Source: Bifidobacteriaceae bacterium (GTDB lineage: Bacteria; Actinomycetota; Actinomycetes; Actinomycetales; WQXJ01). Taken from it: 51,471 nt of DNA. Location: contig JAISXH010000016.1 of the NCBI GenBank assembly GCA_031270825.1, positions 1 through 51,471 on the forward strand. Reading direction: 5' to 3'. Below the pieces are notes generated by a model. The model did no database searches, was not told where the DNA came from, and was given only the letters and a program-made list of their open reading frames with translations. The position numbers and the translations under genes were made by a program. This document shows positions 18,920 through 26,868 of the stretch, in pieces (the stretch's first letter is position 1; each line of letters opens with the position of its first letter).

Positions 18920-19288
18920 TCACGGCGGTCCGGCCACCGCCTCCGCTTCGGCAATGCGCCGGCCGAGCAGGGGCAAATCAATGCCAATGCGGCAGGCGGC
19001 CGTCAAACGATCGGGCGGGATTCGCGCGCACTCGGTCAACTCCGCTCCCATCGCCTGGGCGATCGCCGCCGCCGCCTGGCAGGACTCGGGCAGGCCATGG
19101 CCGTCGATCAGCGCCTGCGCTCCGGCCAAGGCGGCCAAGTCGGCCGCGGCCACGGCGCGCTCCCTCCCGACCAGCGCGCCTGCCAGCGTCGCGAGCGCCA
19201 AAGCGACCGTCGCCAGGGCCGCGACCAGGCCAATCGCCAGGACTGTGCCAGAGCCTCGGTCCAAGTCCGTCCGCTCACGCCCGCGCAT
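18920..19288 (-). CDS. TadE-like protein of the helicase/secretion neighbourhood (Rv3654c type)
   Basis: A 122-residue protein with a short basic N-terminus (RGRERTDLDRGSGTVL) and one hydrophobic helix (about 15-38), then a predicted outer domain. RGSGTVLAIGLVAA is the pattern of the Tad minor pseudopilin group in actinobacteria, and two Cys (SCQAA, TECARI) could form a disulfide. It is the last gene of the minus-strand tad cluster. The product probably assembles with the preceding TadE and DUF4244 pseudopilin. The function in this organism is inferred from the neighbourhood only. Confidence 0.8.
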   Translation of the reverse strand: MRGRERTDLDRGSGTVLAIGLVAALATVALALATLAGALVGRERAVAAADLAALAGAQALIDGHGLPESCQAAAAIAQAMGAELTECARIPPDRLTAACRIGIDLPLLGRRIAEAEAVAGPP

Positions 19289-19305
19289 GAAATCAGCAGC
19301 CCAGC

Positions 19306-19755
19306 CTAGCCGCAGCCACGAGCTGGCTCACAAGCGGCCGCTGCCGACGCGCTGGCCAGGCGTTGGCCGAACGGCGGCACGGCGACGGATCGCGTGCAGG
19401 TGACCCGCACCATCGCGCCGCCGCGGTCGATTGTCACCGTCACCGAGCCGCCCGCCGTGGCTCGCGCCGCCGCCTCGATCTCGGCATCACTTTGCCCCAG
19501 CGCGGCAGCACGAGCACCCGCCCTGGCCCCGCCGGTCACGGCCAACTGGCTAGCCGCTGCCGCTCCGACCACCAGGACCACGGCCATCAGCGCGACCACG
19601 GCCGGCAACGCCAAGGCCAATTCGACGCTGACGGTGCCACGATCCGCGCCGCCGGCCGTTGCCGGCCGGTCGTCACTCGCCGGCCCGGGCAGACCTGGCG
19701 ACCCGACCTGCCGCGCGCCAGAACGGCCTGTCGTCCGGGGCGCCGGCGGCACCAT
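19306..19755 (-). CDS. tadE: TadE family pseudopilin
   Basis: Minor pilin-like protein of the Flp/Tad pathway. After a Pro/Gly-rich leader the motif DRGTVSVELALALPAVVALM gives the TadE signature (a Glu five residues into the hydrophobic helix), followed by the outer domain with two Cys near the C-terminus. The frame opens at 19791, but the start is placed at 19755, where ATG overlaps the stop of the DUF4244 gene as TAATG, the usual mark of translational coupling. The product is about 149 residues and exported through the inner membrane by its single helix. Confidence 0.8.
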   Translation of the reverse strand: MVPPAPRTTGRSGARQVGSPGLPGPASDDRPATAGGADRGTVSVELALALPAVVALMAVVLVVGAAAASQLAVTGGARAGARAAALGQSDAEIEAAARATAGGSVTVTIDRGGAMVRVTCTRSVAVPPFGQRLASASAAAACEPARGCG

Positions 19756-19979
19756 TACCCAAGGGCCCTCTCGACTATCGCCAGCAGCCAACCGCGAACC
19801 GTGTCCGATTGGAGAATCGCCAGAAGCAATCCGGCGAAGCCCGCGGCGGTCAGGATCGCGATGGCATATTCAGCTGTCACCCCGCCGGCCTCCGCGTCCT
19901 GGTCCGCCAAGGCCGCCTCAGGGTCAAGGTCGGCGCCCGTTAGTGGCCGGCCGTCTGGAATTTGATGTTCACTTCTCAT
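19755..19979 (-). CDS. DUF4244 Flp-type pseudopilin
   Basis: Small (74-residue) major-pilin candidate, family DUF4244 (Rv3656c type). The sequence AGGVTAEYAIAILTAAGF matches a prepilin site: cleavage after Gly leaves a mature N-terminus with Glu at position 5, then one hydrophobic helix. The ATG at 19979 follows GGGAGGCGGCAGGAC and is preferred to the in-frame ATG at 20015. Its stop overlaps the TadE start. No prepilin peptidase gene is visible in the window. Confidence 0.85.
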   Translation of the reverse strand: MRSEHQIPDGRPLTGADLDPEAALADQDAEAGGVTAEYAIAILTAAGFAGLLLAILQSDTVRGWLLAIVERALG

Positions 19980-20086
19980 GTCCTGCCGCCTCCCGGCTAG
20001 ATGCGATGATCGCACCAGCTAACACCAGCGTCTTCGATCATCCAGGCCAGAAATGGCAAGCCTGTGGACAGCTGCCGCCGCCGCTC

Positions 20087-21277
20087 TTAGACGCCCGCCA
20101 GGAGCACGCCGGCGAAAGAGATCACCACCGGCGCCAAACCCAAGGCGACAAAGGCGGGCAGGTAGCACAAGCCGAGGGGCGCCATCAGATGGACCCCCAG
20201 ACGGGCGGCGCCCTGAGCCAGCCGGCGCCTGTCAGCCCGCGCCGCCCGGGCCCTGGCGCCTTCCAGCAGCGGGCCGGCCTCGGCGCCGGATTCCCAGGCC
20301 GGGCGCAAGGCTCGGCGTAAAGCCTGGGCGAAGTCGGTGGAAACCATTCGAGCGGGCGGCGGCCGCCCGAGCGGCTTGGCCAAGCCCGCAGACGGGCCGT
20401 CCCGCCCGGCCCTAAGACCGACCCGCACCGTGCCTCCAGCCGTGGCGCCGGCCGCGCCGCCAGCCCTGCCGCCAACCTCGCCAGCAGCGGCATCAACACC
20501 GACGCCCCCGACTCCTGGCGCCGCCCAGGCCGCATCCCAACCGCGACCCGCCGCCAAGCCGCGCCCGGCGCTTCTCATGGCGGCGCCCAATCTGCCCGGC
20601 CAGGCGCAGCCGACCTCGATCAGAGCAGCCGGAAGCACCATCCCGGCGCGCAGCGCCGCCGCCAAGACAGCGGCGGCCAGCGGATCGGTGCTGACCGGGC
20701 GGGAAGCCGACCTAATCAGGGCGGATGACCAGGCCTTGCCTGCTGCCAGCAAGACCACACCGATCACCAACGCCGCCGTGCCAGCGCCGCCGCCAAACAG
20801 GACCGGCAACGGCGAAGCGCCCATCGCCGTTCCCAACACCAACCCCAGCAGCGGCAGGAACTGCAGCAGGCGGGCGCTGGCCTTGGGGCCGGCCATCGCG
20901 GCCGCCAAGGCGTCGGCGCTTTCCTGGGCGTCCGTCAGGGCCTGGGTCACCGAGCCGAGCAACACCGCCGTCGACGCCCCCGCTTTGAGCGCCACCTGGT
21001 GAACTGCGGCGATGGCCGCCGCGAAGGGTCCGGCCGGACTCCGCTCCAGGCGCCGCGCCCACGCGGCCAGGTCTTCCTCGTCGGCGTCCGGCCCCAGCAG
21101 CGGTTCCCAAAGCCGTGATCCCGCCACACCGGCCTTGGCCAGGGCCGCCACTTGTTCAACCGCCTCCGTCAGCGATTCCAAACTGACGTCGGGGCCACGC
21201 GCCGCTGGCGCGCCGGCGCCACTGGCAGCCGCGTCCGCGAAGGCCCCGCCGGGCCCGCCCGGCCCTGATTTCTTCAT
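20087..21277 (-). CDS. Type II/IV secretion F-family membrane protein (TadB/TadC fused)
   Basis: Inner-membrane platform of the Tad pilus/secretion machine. The ATG at 21277 overlaps the tadA stop as ATGA, giving 396 residues. The middle has a long hydrophobic block (LLQFLPLLGLVLGTAMG through VLLAAG) and the C-terminus another (LMAPLGLCYLPAFVALGLAP), with T2SF-type helical regions before each (FAAAIAAVHQVALKAGASTA and DFAQALRRALRPAWESGAE). The two T2SF-like halves suggest that TadB and TadC, separate in many bacteria, are joined here. The central linker is Gly/Ala-rich. Confidence 0.82.
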   Translation of the reverse strand: MKKSGPGGPGGAFADAAASGAGAPAARGPDVSLESLTEAVEQVAALAKAGVAGSRLWEPLLGPDADEEDLAAWARRLERSPAGPFAAAIAAVHQVALKAGASTAVLLGSVTQALTDAQESADALAAAMAGPKASARLLQFLPLLGLVLGTAMGASPLPVLFGGGAGTAALVIGVVLLAAGKAWSSALIRSASRPVSTDPLAAAVLAAALRAGMVLPAALIEVGCAWPGRLGAAMRSAGRGLAAGRGWDAAWAAPGVGGVGVDAAAGEVGGRAGGAAGATAGGTVRVGLRAGRDGPSAGLAKPLGRPPPARMVSTDFAQALRRALRPAWESGAEAGPLLEGARARAARADRRRLAQGAARLGVHLMAPLGLCYLPAFVALGLAPVVISFAGVLLAGV

Positions 21278-22272
21278 GATCGGCCCAGGCGCTCGGCCAA
21301 TCGGGACCAGCCCGGGCCTTCGGCCAGTCCGTCCGGGCCGAACAGCAAAGCGGTCCGGGCCGCCAATTGGCCGTCTGCCAACTCGAAGGCCGCCAATTCC
21401 GTGACCAGGCGCCTGCCGTCCGCTGCCCGCGCCACATGGACCACGGCCCCGAGGGCAGCTGCGGCCTGGGTCGCCACCGTGCGCCCGTCCAGTCCCGCCA
21501 AAGACCCCAGCGCCACCAGGCGGGCGGGCACGTCGCCGCAAGAGTTGGCGTGGATAGTCGCCGCCGACCCATCGTGCCCGGTGTTGAGCGCCGTCAGAAC
21601 TTCCCGCACTTCCGGGCCCCGACATTCGCCCAACACAATCCGGTCCGGGCGCATCCGCAACGACTCACGCACCAGGTCTGTCAAAGAGACCAGACCAGTT
21701 CCCTCAGCATTGGCGTTCCGCGCCTCCAACCGAACGCAATGGGGATGGTTGGTGACTATCTCCTGCGCCTCTTCGATGACCACTATCCGTTCGCCGGCCG
21801 GAGCCAGCGACACCAAGGCCGCCAGCAGCGTTGTCTTCCCGGCGCCGGTGGCGCCGGAAACCATCAGATTGATCCGACCTTCGACCAATGACCGCAGCAC
21901 GCCGGCGCCCTCGGCGCTGACGGCGCCCAGTGCAGTCAAATCGGCCAGAGTCAAGGCCTGGCGACGGAAGACCCGCAGGGAAATCAACGGACCGCCAGGC
22001 GCCACCGGCGGAACCACAGCATGCATCCGAATTCCGCCCGGCAAGTGGACGTCCACCATGGGGGACGAGTCGTCCAGGCGCCGCCCGCCCTGAGCGGCCA
22101 GCCGCACCGCCAGTGACCGAACCGCCGCCGCGTCACCCAGATGCACGGCCACCCGCCGCAGTCCGCCCAGGCCATCCACCCAGACTGCTCCTGGCCCGTT
22201 GACCAGCACGTCTGTCACTTCCGGACTGGCCAGCAGCGTCGTCAGCGCCGCCGGTGCCGCCAATGCGGTCAC
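21274..22272 (-). CDS. tadA: Tad secretion ATPase (TadA/CpaF)
   Basis: Hexameric motor ATPase for pilus assembly or secretion, at the cytoplasmic face. Walker A is GATGAGKTT (about 140-148), Asp box VVIEEAQEIV, the His box in NTGHDGSAATIHAN, and Arg-rich region RPDRIVLGECRGPE. At 332 residues it is the short actinobacterial form (helicase/secretion-neighbourhood ATPase) that lacks the long N-terminal domain of CpaF. The GTG at 22272 has no clear ribosome site, and the frame stays open upstream through the hexamer repeat into the cpaE-like gene, so an earlier start cannot be excluded. Confidence 0.92.
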   Translation of the reverse strand: MTALAAPAALTTLLASPEVTDVLVNGPGAVWVDGLGGLRRVAVHLGDAAAVRSLAVRLAAQGGRRLDDSSPMVDVHLPGGIRMHAVVPPVAPGGPLISLRVFRRQALTLADLTALGAVSAEGAGVLRSLVEGRINLMVSGATGAGKTTLLAALVSLAPAGERIVVIEEAQEIVTNHPHCVRLEARNANAEGTGLVSLTDLVRESLRMRPDRIVLGECRGPEVREVLTALNTGHDGSAATIHANSCGDVPARLVALGSLAGLDGRTVATQAAAALGAVVHVARAADGRRLVTELAAFELADGQLAARTALLFGPDGLAEGPGWSRLAERLGRS

Positions 22273-22310
22273 GGCTCGGCCACCGGGCCAAGGCCCAACC
22301 CAAGTCTCGT

Positions 22311-22352
22311 CCCAGTCCCAGGCCCAGTCCCAGTCCCAGTCCCAGTCCCAGG
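22311..22352. repeat. Seven-copy CCCAGT hexanucleotide repeat upstream of tadA
   Basis: CCCAGT/CCCAGG units run without a gap for 42 bp, between the stop of the cpaE-like gene (22406) and the tadA start (22272). Read in the tadA frame they would encode alternating Trp-Asp. Copy-number change would not shift that frame, but would alter the spacing of the two genes. Confidence 0.95.
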
Positions 22353-22405
22353 CCGACAGTCTTGCGCCGACCGGGCCGCAAGACTCGCCAGCGCGGCCAG
22401 AAAGC

Positions 22406-23650
22406 TCACCATTCCTCCGCGAACGCCGTCGGGTCGAAAGTCGGCAGCGCTCGCCTCGCCTCCGTCCGCCCCGTCTCCGCTCGCCTCAAATCAGGTCGGC
22501 TCGCCTCCGGTCGGCGCTTGCGCCGTTCGACCGGGCCTCGCCGCGCCTCGACCGCATCCGGCCCGACCCACTTCGCCAGGTCGCGGGCGGCCCGCGCCAG
22601 CTTGCCTTTCGCCCGCTCGCCGGGGACCAGACCATGGACCAGGCCGGCAGTGAAGGATCGCTCGTCGCCAATGGCGAACACCCGACCTGCGTCCGCCGCT
22701 GAGGGGTTTACGATGCCGTCTGCCACCTCGGCCGCGTCGAGACCACCGCGTATGGCCCGCACCGCGACGCTGAAGCTCAGCCCCAGCTCATCGAAATCGG
22801 CGGCGAGCGCGGCCAAGGCGGCGGCTCCAGCCGGGTCGGCCCGCCCCACGATCACTCGCCGATCCGCCCAACTGGCCGCGCGCCAGGCCCCTCCCGGCGC
22901 TGCCAGGGCAGCGTCCAGCACGGTGTGGCCCCCAGGCGCCTCCGCTTCCCAGGCCTCCAATTCTTGGCGGACCCGCCAGGCCGGCGCCGCCAGCCCGGGC
23001 TCGGCTTCGCGGACCTCAATCCCCTGGATCACAGCCGCCGCCGTCAGCGGTGTGGCCGCGCCCAACGCCTGAGCCCCGCCAGAACCCGGCCGGGTCCTCA
23101 GCGCCAACCCCGCCCGCGCCAGGGCCGCTTCGTCCCAGAGCGATGCTTGATCCAGACCCAGCAAGGCGCCCAGGGAGGCACCCGACCGATTCAGGCCGAT
23201 CAGCCGCAGCGGCGTCCGGCCGCCCGGCCGCGTGGCCAGGTCCAGTGCCAAGGCGACCGCCAAACAGCTGGCGCCGGCGCCGCCGTGGGCGCCGATCAGC
23301 GCCACCCGCTGGGCGCTCAGTGGCGGGCGGCAGGCCGCCTCCACCAGCATCGTCAACCGACGGGAGGCCTGCGGCAGGATCAGACCTGGGCCGAAACCGG
23401 AAGCATGCTCCCCTAGCGCGGCCCAGACCACTTGGCATTCCGGCCAGGAACGCCCCAGGGCCGCGACAGCGGCTCGCTCCAGATCATGTCCGCAAACCAC
23501 CACCCGGGGCCGAATCGCCAATTGGCCTAGCTGGCTCGGGCCGACCAGCGGCTGGACCGCCGCGCCCGCCTCCCAAATGGCCGCTGTGGCCGCTTCGACC
23601 AGACCGGGATCTTCGGTCAGCAAGGCCACCTGCGGAATCGCCACAGCCAT
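22406..23650 (-). CDS. CpaE-like septum/pilus localisation ATPase (helicase/secretion neighbourhood)
   Basis: ParA/MinD-related protein thought to position the Tad machine. An N-terminal receiver-like region (QVALLTEDPGLVEAATAAI) leads to a deviant P-loop IGAHGGAGASCLAVALA in the second third; the Lys of a Walker A motif is missing, as in many actinobacterial CpaE homologues. The C-terminal 60 residues are Arg/Glu-rich. The frame opens at 23719, but MAVAIPQVALL (23650) matches where homologues begin and leaves room for a promoter facing the HAD gene. Same strand as tadA, 134 bp upstream. Confidence 0.82.
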   Translation of the reverse strand: MAVAIPQVALLTEDPGLVEAATAAIWEAGAAVQPLVGPSQLGQLAIRPRVVVCGHDLERAAVAALGRSWPECQVVWAALGEHASGFGPGLILPQASRRLTMLVEAACRPPLSAQRVALIGAHGGAGASCLAVALALDLATRPGGRTPLRLIGLNRSGASLGALLGLDQASLWDEAALARAGLALRTRPGSGGAQALGAATPLTAAAVIQGIEVREAEPGLAAPAWRVRQELEAWEAEAPGGHTVLDAALAAPGGAWRAASWADRRVIVGRADPAGAAALAALAADFDELGLSFSVAVRAIRGGLDAAEVADGIVNPSAADAGRVFAIGDERSFTAGLVHGLVPGERAKGKLARAARDLAKWVGPDAVEARRGPVERRKRRPEASRPDLRRAETGRTEARRALPTFDPTAFAEEW

Positions 23651-23738
23651 AGGATGGACCACCAGCGGGGCCGCAGTGGCCGAGAGCCGCAGAACCTGTG
23701 GATGACACCGACTCTTCACATCTGCCAGAATCCTTGCC

Positions 23739-24563
23739 GTGACCGATCAGCCCGCCACTAATGGCCGCCCCGCCGCCTTCTTCGACTTGGACAAGACGAT
23801 CATCGCCCGCAGTTCGACTCTGGCTCTGACATCGACCCTGATCGCCGAGGGAATGTTACGGCGGCGGTCCGTCTTGCGGTCCGTCTACGCCCAAGCCTCC
23901 TACCAGATCGGCGCCGCTGGGAAAACTCAATCCGAACGCCTCAGACATCTCCTGGGCGGGATCATCGCCGGCTGGGATGCCGGCCGTCTGGCCCGCCTGG
24001 CCAGCGAGCAGCTGGCCGCGAAGGTCGGTCCGCAGGTATTCGCCGAGGCCGCCGCGTTGATCCAGTCGCACCGGGACGCCGGACGCGATGTCGTGATCGT
24101 CTCCGCGTCGAGCCGTGAACTGGTGGAGCCGATCGGGGCCATGCTCGGAGCCGATCATTGCCTGGCCACGCGCATGGAGGTCAAGGACGGGCGTTACACC
24201 GGCGGCACCGACTTCTTCAACTACGGCCCGGCCAAGGTCGAGGCGATGGCAACGCTGGCCCACCGCCAAGGTTATGACCTCGCTCGGTCGTTCGCCTATT
24301 CGGATTCGATCACCGATCTGCCGATGCTTGAAGCGGTGGGACATCCCGCGGTGGTCAACCCCTCGCGGGCGCTGCGCAAGGTGGCTGAGTCCCGCGGCTG
24401 GGAAGTGGTCCATTTCGCCGCGCCGAGTTCAGTGCGAGCTGAGAACCGCAGGATGGCCGTGACAGGCTTGGCGGCTTTCGCCGCACCCGTGATTCTGGGG
24501 GCCGCGCTCATCTGGGCGTGGCGGCGCTTCAGTAGTTTCCACCGGCGCATCGAGGCGATTTGA
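23739..24563 (+). CDS. HAD-superfamily IB phosphatase (SerB-like)
   Basis: Soluble-domain phosphatase, 274 residues, with all HAD motifs: FFDLDKT (motif I, Asp16/Asp18 region), VSASSRELV (motif II Ser), Lys in NYGPAKVEAM and SDSITDLPM (motif III). Its cap fits the IB subclass that includes phosphoserine phosphatase, and it is the usual partner of the actinobacterial tad cluster (Rv3661 type). A hydrophobic helix near the C-terminus (AAFAAPVILGAALIWAW) would anchor it in the membrane. GTG start at 23739 without a clear ribosome site, so translation may be leaderless. Substrate unknown. Confidence 0.85.
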   Translation: MTDQPATNGRPAAFFDLDKTIIARSSTLALTSTLIAEGMLRRRSVLRSVYAQASYQIGAAGKTQSERLRHLLGGIIAGWDAGRLARLASEQLAAKVGPQVFAEAAALIQSHRDAGRDVVIVSASSRELVEPIGAMLGADHCLATRMEVKDGRYTGGTDFFNYGPAKVEAMATLAHRQGYDLARSFAYSDSITDLPMLEAVGHPAVVNPSRALRKVAESRGWEVVHFAAPSSVRAENRRMAVTGLAAFAAPVILGAALIWAWRRFSSFHRRIEAI

Positions 24564-24689
24564 GCTCGCACCGGACACGTGGTTGAATAGCTTTATCTGG
24601 CCATTTTCGCCCACCCTTTTCATCCCATCTTTTTTGGGCGTTTACGCTTGCCAGAGGCCATATCGACGTGCTAGAAATGAAGTACAAGA

Positions 24690-24801
24690 GCAACGGGCGA
24701 ACAGGAACCCACGCACGTATTAACCTACGTTAAGGGCATGTCGACGGTTTCCTCCGTTTCGGCAATTGGATTGCGCGATTGATAACCTGTTCGCCCGTTG
24801 C
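24690..24801. repeat. Perfect 16-bp inverted repeat spanning 112 bp
   Basis: GCAACGGGCGAACAGG at 24690-24705 is the exact reverse complement of 24786-24801. The 80-bp interior has TTAAC (24720-24724) pairing with GTTAA (24729-24733). The interior is lower in GC than its surroundings. It may be a small RNA-like stem or the ends of a short decayed mobile element. Confidence 0.75.
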
Positions 24802-24943
24802 TTGGCGTCTGCGCACGGCGGTTCGGCTTCCGTCAGCCGAATAGCGGGGCAACGCTTCTGCCGTCATGGCGCGCGACACGCTACCCTTCCTAGTGAGCAC
24901 CTGGGGTGCTCCCCAGCGGGGAGGACCGTTCTGCGGGCACCTA

Positions 24944-25069
24944 GGAGCGTGGTGAACAACCACGCTCCGACCGTGTTGACGCAGGGCAGCGGAACGCTGA
25001 CCTGCGGAAACGCGGAAGGCAAGCGCTGCTTCGGCCTAGGAAACCGGTTTGTTCACCGGTTTGCCAGGA
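24944..25069 (+). repeat. Dispersed structured intergenic repeat, copy B
   Basis: Same length and order as copy A. The 5' hairpin pairs 24944-24952 with 24960-24968 around loop TGAACAA; the core has AGCG-GAA-CGCT and GCG-GAAA-CGC; the 3' hairpin pairs 25041-25048 (AAACCGGT) with 25055-25062 around loop TTGTTC. Loop GAACA (24954-24958) is complementary to TGTTC (25050-25054). Compared with copy A, the G-C pair under the 3' stem becomes A-T and the loop-loop pair T-A becomes C-G, so pairing is kept by double changes. Confidence 0.75.
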
Positions 25070-25249
25070 CGGCGGCGCATAGCCACCGGCCGGCCGTGTC
25101 CGCGAAGGGCAGCGCACGCCCCGCCTCCGGCGGTGGCCTAGCTGAACAACGCAAACTCCCCGCCTGAGGCGCGGGCCCAGGCGCGCGAACATGGTTTTGG
25201 CCGGTGAATCCGCCTTGTCCAGGGGATTGCCGGCCGGGAGACATCAGGA

Positions 25250-25747
25250 TTGGGGTTGACCGTGGCCAAGAACAAACTCGGCGCCGCCATCGCCGAAGCG
25301 CTCAGTCAAGTGGGCGCCCTCTACCGCGCCACGGTAGAGCTGGCCAAGGCCCAGCTGTCGAAGGAAGGCAGCCGCCTTGGGCTCGGCCTGGCCCTCATAG
25401 TCGCGGCCCTGGTGGCCGTCGCCGGAGTGACACCGCTGCTGGTGTTGGCGTTTGTCTGGGGCTTGATCGCCCTGGGGATCTGGCCCTGGGCGGCCTATTT
25501 GATCGCCGCTGGCGTGGCCCTGGTGGCGGCGGCCGGACTGGCGGTCGCGGGCCGAGCCCTGCTCAAGAAGGCATCTGCCGCGATCGGCCAAACCACCGAC
25601 ATGATCAAGGCTTCTCTCGACGCGCTCAAGGGCGAGCCCGCTGGCGAGCCCGTTGGCGAAGCCGACCCGTCGGCGCGGCCCGAACCGCCAATCGACCCCG
25701 CCGCCGGGGTGGGCGGGGACTCGCCCGGCGGGGCGACGGAGGCGTGA
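25250..25747 (+). CDS. Actinobacterial Holin-X (DUF1469/phage holin 3_6) membrane protein
   Basis: A 165-residue protein with an amphipathic N-terminal helix (LGAAIAEALSQVGALYRATVELAKAQLSKE), two adjacent membrane helices (about 48-68 and 75-100) and an acidic, Pro-rich tail. This is the layout of the Holin-X family found next to hydrolase and nth genes in many actinobacteria; despite its name no lytic role is shown. GGGAG lies 9 nt before the TTG at 25250; GTG at 25262 is an alternative. The hydrolase begins directly after its stop codon, so the two are likely co-translated. Confidence 0.78.
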   Translation: MGLTVAKNKLGAAIAEALSQVGALYRATVELAKAQLSKEGSRLGLGLALIVAALVAVAGVTPLLVLAFVWGLIALGIWPWAAYLIAAGVALVAAAGLAVAGRALLKKASAAIGQTTDMIKASLDALKGEPAGEPVGEADPSARPEPPIDPAAGVGGDSPGGATEA

Positions 25748-26686
25748 TTGGCTCTGCTCGGACGCCGGACCGCACCGGCTGACTTCACCGCGGCGCTGAT
25801 TGACGGTCCCTGGTCGCACCGTTTTGTCGCCGCGCGCGGATTGCGCTTCCACGTCGCCACGACCGGCCCGGAGGACGGCCGACTGATCGTGTTGCTGCAC
25901 GGTTTGCCACAGCACTGGTGGGCCACCCGCCACTTGCTAGTGGCTTTGGGCGTGGCCGGCTACCGCGCCGCATCAGTCGATCTGCGCGGCTGCGGGGCCA
26001 GCGACAAGCCGCCAGAGGGCTATTCGTTGCCCATGTTGGCAGCAGATGTCGCGGGCGTGATCGCCGCGCTGGGACGGGGTTCGGCGGTCGTGGTGGGCAA
26101 CGGGATCGGCGGCCAGGTGGCCTGGACTATGGCCAGCCGGGCGCCTGCGGCGCTCGAAGCGATTGTGGCCGTGGCGGCATACCATCCCGGCAGCCTGCGG
26201 CCGAAGCGCCAACTCTTGGTCTCGCCCCGCGCTGTCGGCCAACTCGGCGCCCTGCGCTCGCCGCGTCTGGCCGAACGACTGCTGCCGGACAAGACCTTCA
26301 TGTCCGCGCTGCTGGGCACCTGGATGTTGAACGCCGACGCAACCGACGCGATGGCCGCGCACCATTACGCCGAGGCGATGCGCGTGCCGTTCGCGCCCCT
26401 GAAAACCGCCCAGATCATGCGCTGGGCCACGCGCCCGCTGCTGAGCGCCGCGCACGCCCGATTCGTGCATTCAGCTCGCGTTCCCTCGCCGGTGCCGACC
26501 TTGCAAATACAGTCCGACATGGACCCTGTGCTGCGCTGGCAGGTGGTCAGAGCGGGAGAGTTAGGCGGCCAGAACTATCGTTTCGAGTTGCTCAGCGGCG
26601 TTGGCCATCTGCCCATGGAGGAGGACGGCGAACTGGTCAGCGGCCTGATCCTGGACTGGTTGGCGGAGCACCACCTGATGCCCTAG
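25748..26686 (+). CDS. Alpha/beta hydrolase, epoxide-hydrolase-like, lacking the nucleophile
   Basis: A 312-residue alpha/beta-hydrolase fold like the actinobacterial Eph group: oxyanion HGLPQHWWATRHL near 55-67, DLRGCGASDKP, a cap domain, and a C-terminal His in GVGHLPMEE. The nucleophile elbow reads VVGNGIGGQVAW (117-125): Gly119 stands where epoxide hydrolases have Asp (HDWGG) and other hydrolases Ser. The acid candidate is the Asp in QSDMDPV. With no nucleophile the classical reaction should not work, so this could be a non-catalytic relative. TTG start, immediately after the Holin-X stop. Confidence 0.8.
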   Translation: MALLGRRTAPADFTAALIDGPWSHRFVAARGLRFHVATTGPEDGRLIVLLHGLPQHWWATRHLLVALGVAGYRAASVDLRGCGASDKPPEGYSLPMLAADVAGVIAALGRGSAVVVGNGIGGQVAWTMASRAPAALEAIVAVAAYHPGSLRPKRQLLVSPRAVGQLGALRSPRLAERLLPDKTFMSALLGTWMLNADATDAMAAHHYAEAMRVPFAPLKTAQIMRWATRPLLSAAHARFVHSARVPSPVPTLQIQSDMDPVLRWQVVRAGELGGQNYRFELLSGVGHLPMEEDGELVSGLILDWLAEHHLMP

Positions 26687-26868
26687 CGTCGCCAGGAGCC
26701 ACCGCTGGCGTCACCTCTTCGAACCCCCCCTTCTAACCCCCTCTTCGAACCTATTCGAACCTATTCGAACCTATGGCTGACGGACAACCGTCCGGCCGAA
26801 ATCCAGCGATAACCGCCGGGGCGGCGCTAGAGGCGAGGATCGGCCGATCGGGGCTTAGGGTTGGGGGC

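Larger units (their letters stand above)
24564..25249. other. Long intergenic region with repeats and hairpins
   Basis: Nearly 690 bp without a convincing gene. From left to right: an A/T-richer stretch with CGCCCA (from about 24609) facing TGGGCG, a possible terminator for the HAD gene; a perfect 16-bp inverted repeat (24690-24705 and 24786-24801) with a small TTAAC-CTAC-GTTAA hairpin between; a TTCGGCT/AGCCGAA hairpin near 24824-24843; overlapping alternatives GAGCACC/GGTGCTC and CTGGGG/CCCCAG at 24895-24916; and structured repeat copy B at 24944-25069. Confidence 0.6.

Noticed and set aside
22133-22381. 82-codon minus-strand frame over the hexamer repeat (Gly-Leu repeats)
   Set aside because: It is not in the tadA frame and mostly overlaps tadA's start; it has no ribosome site.
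24944-25069. Integron attC or known riboswitch for the structured repeat
   Set aside because: No RYYYAAC/GTTRRRY core sites, and no conserved core I recognise from B12, SAM, ydaO or TPP riboswitches.
24766-25167. 133-codon frame through repeat copy B
   Set aside because: No ribosome site or recognisable domain; the hairpins and the lack of the same frame in copy A argue for non-coding sequence.
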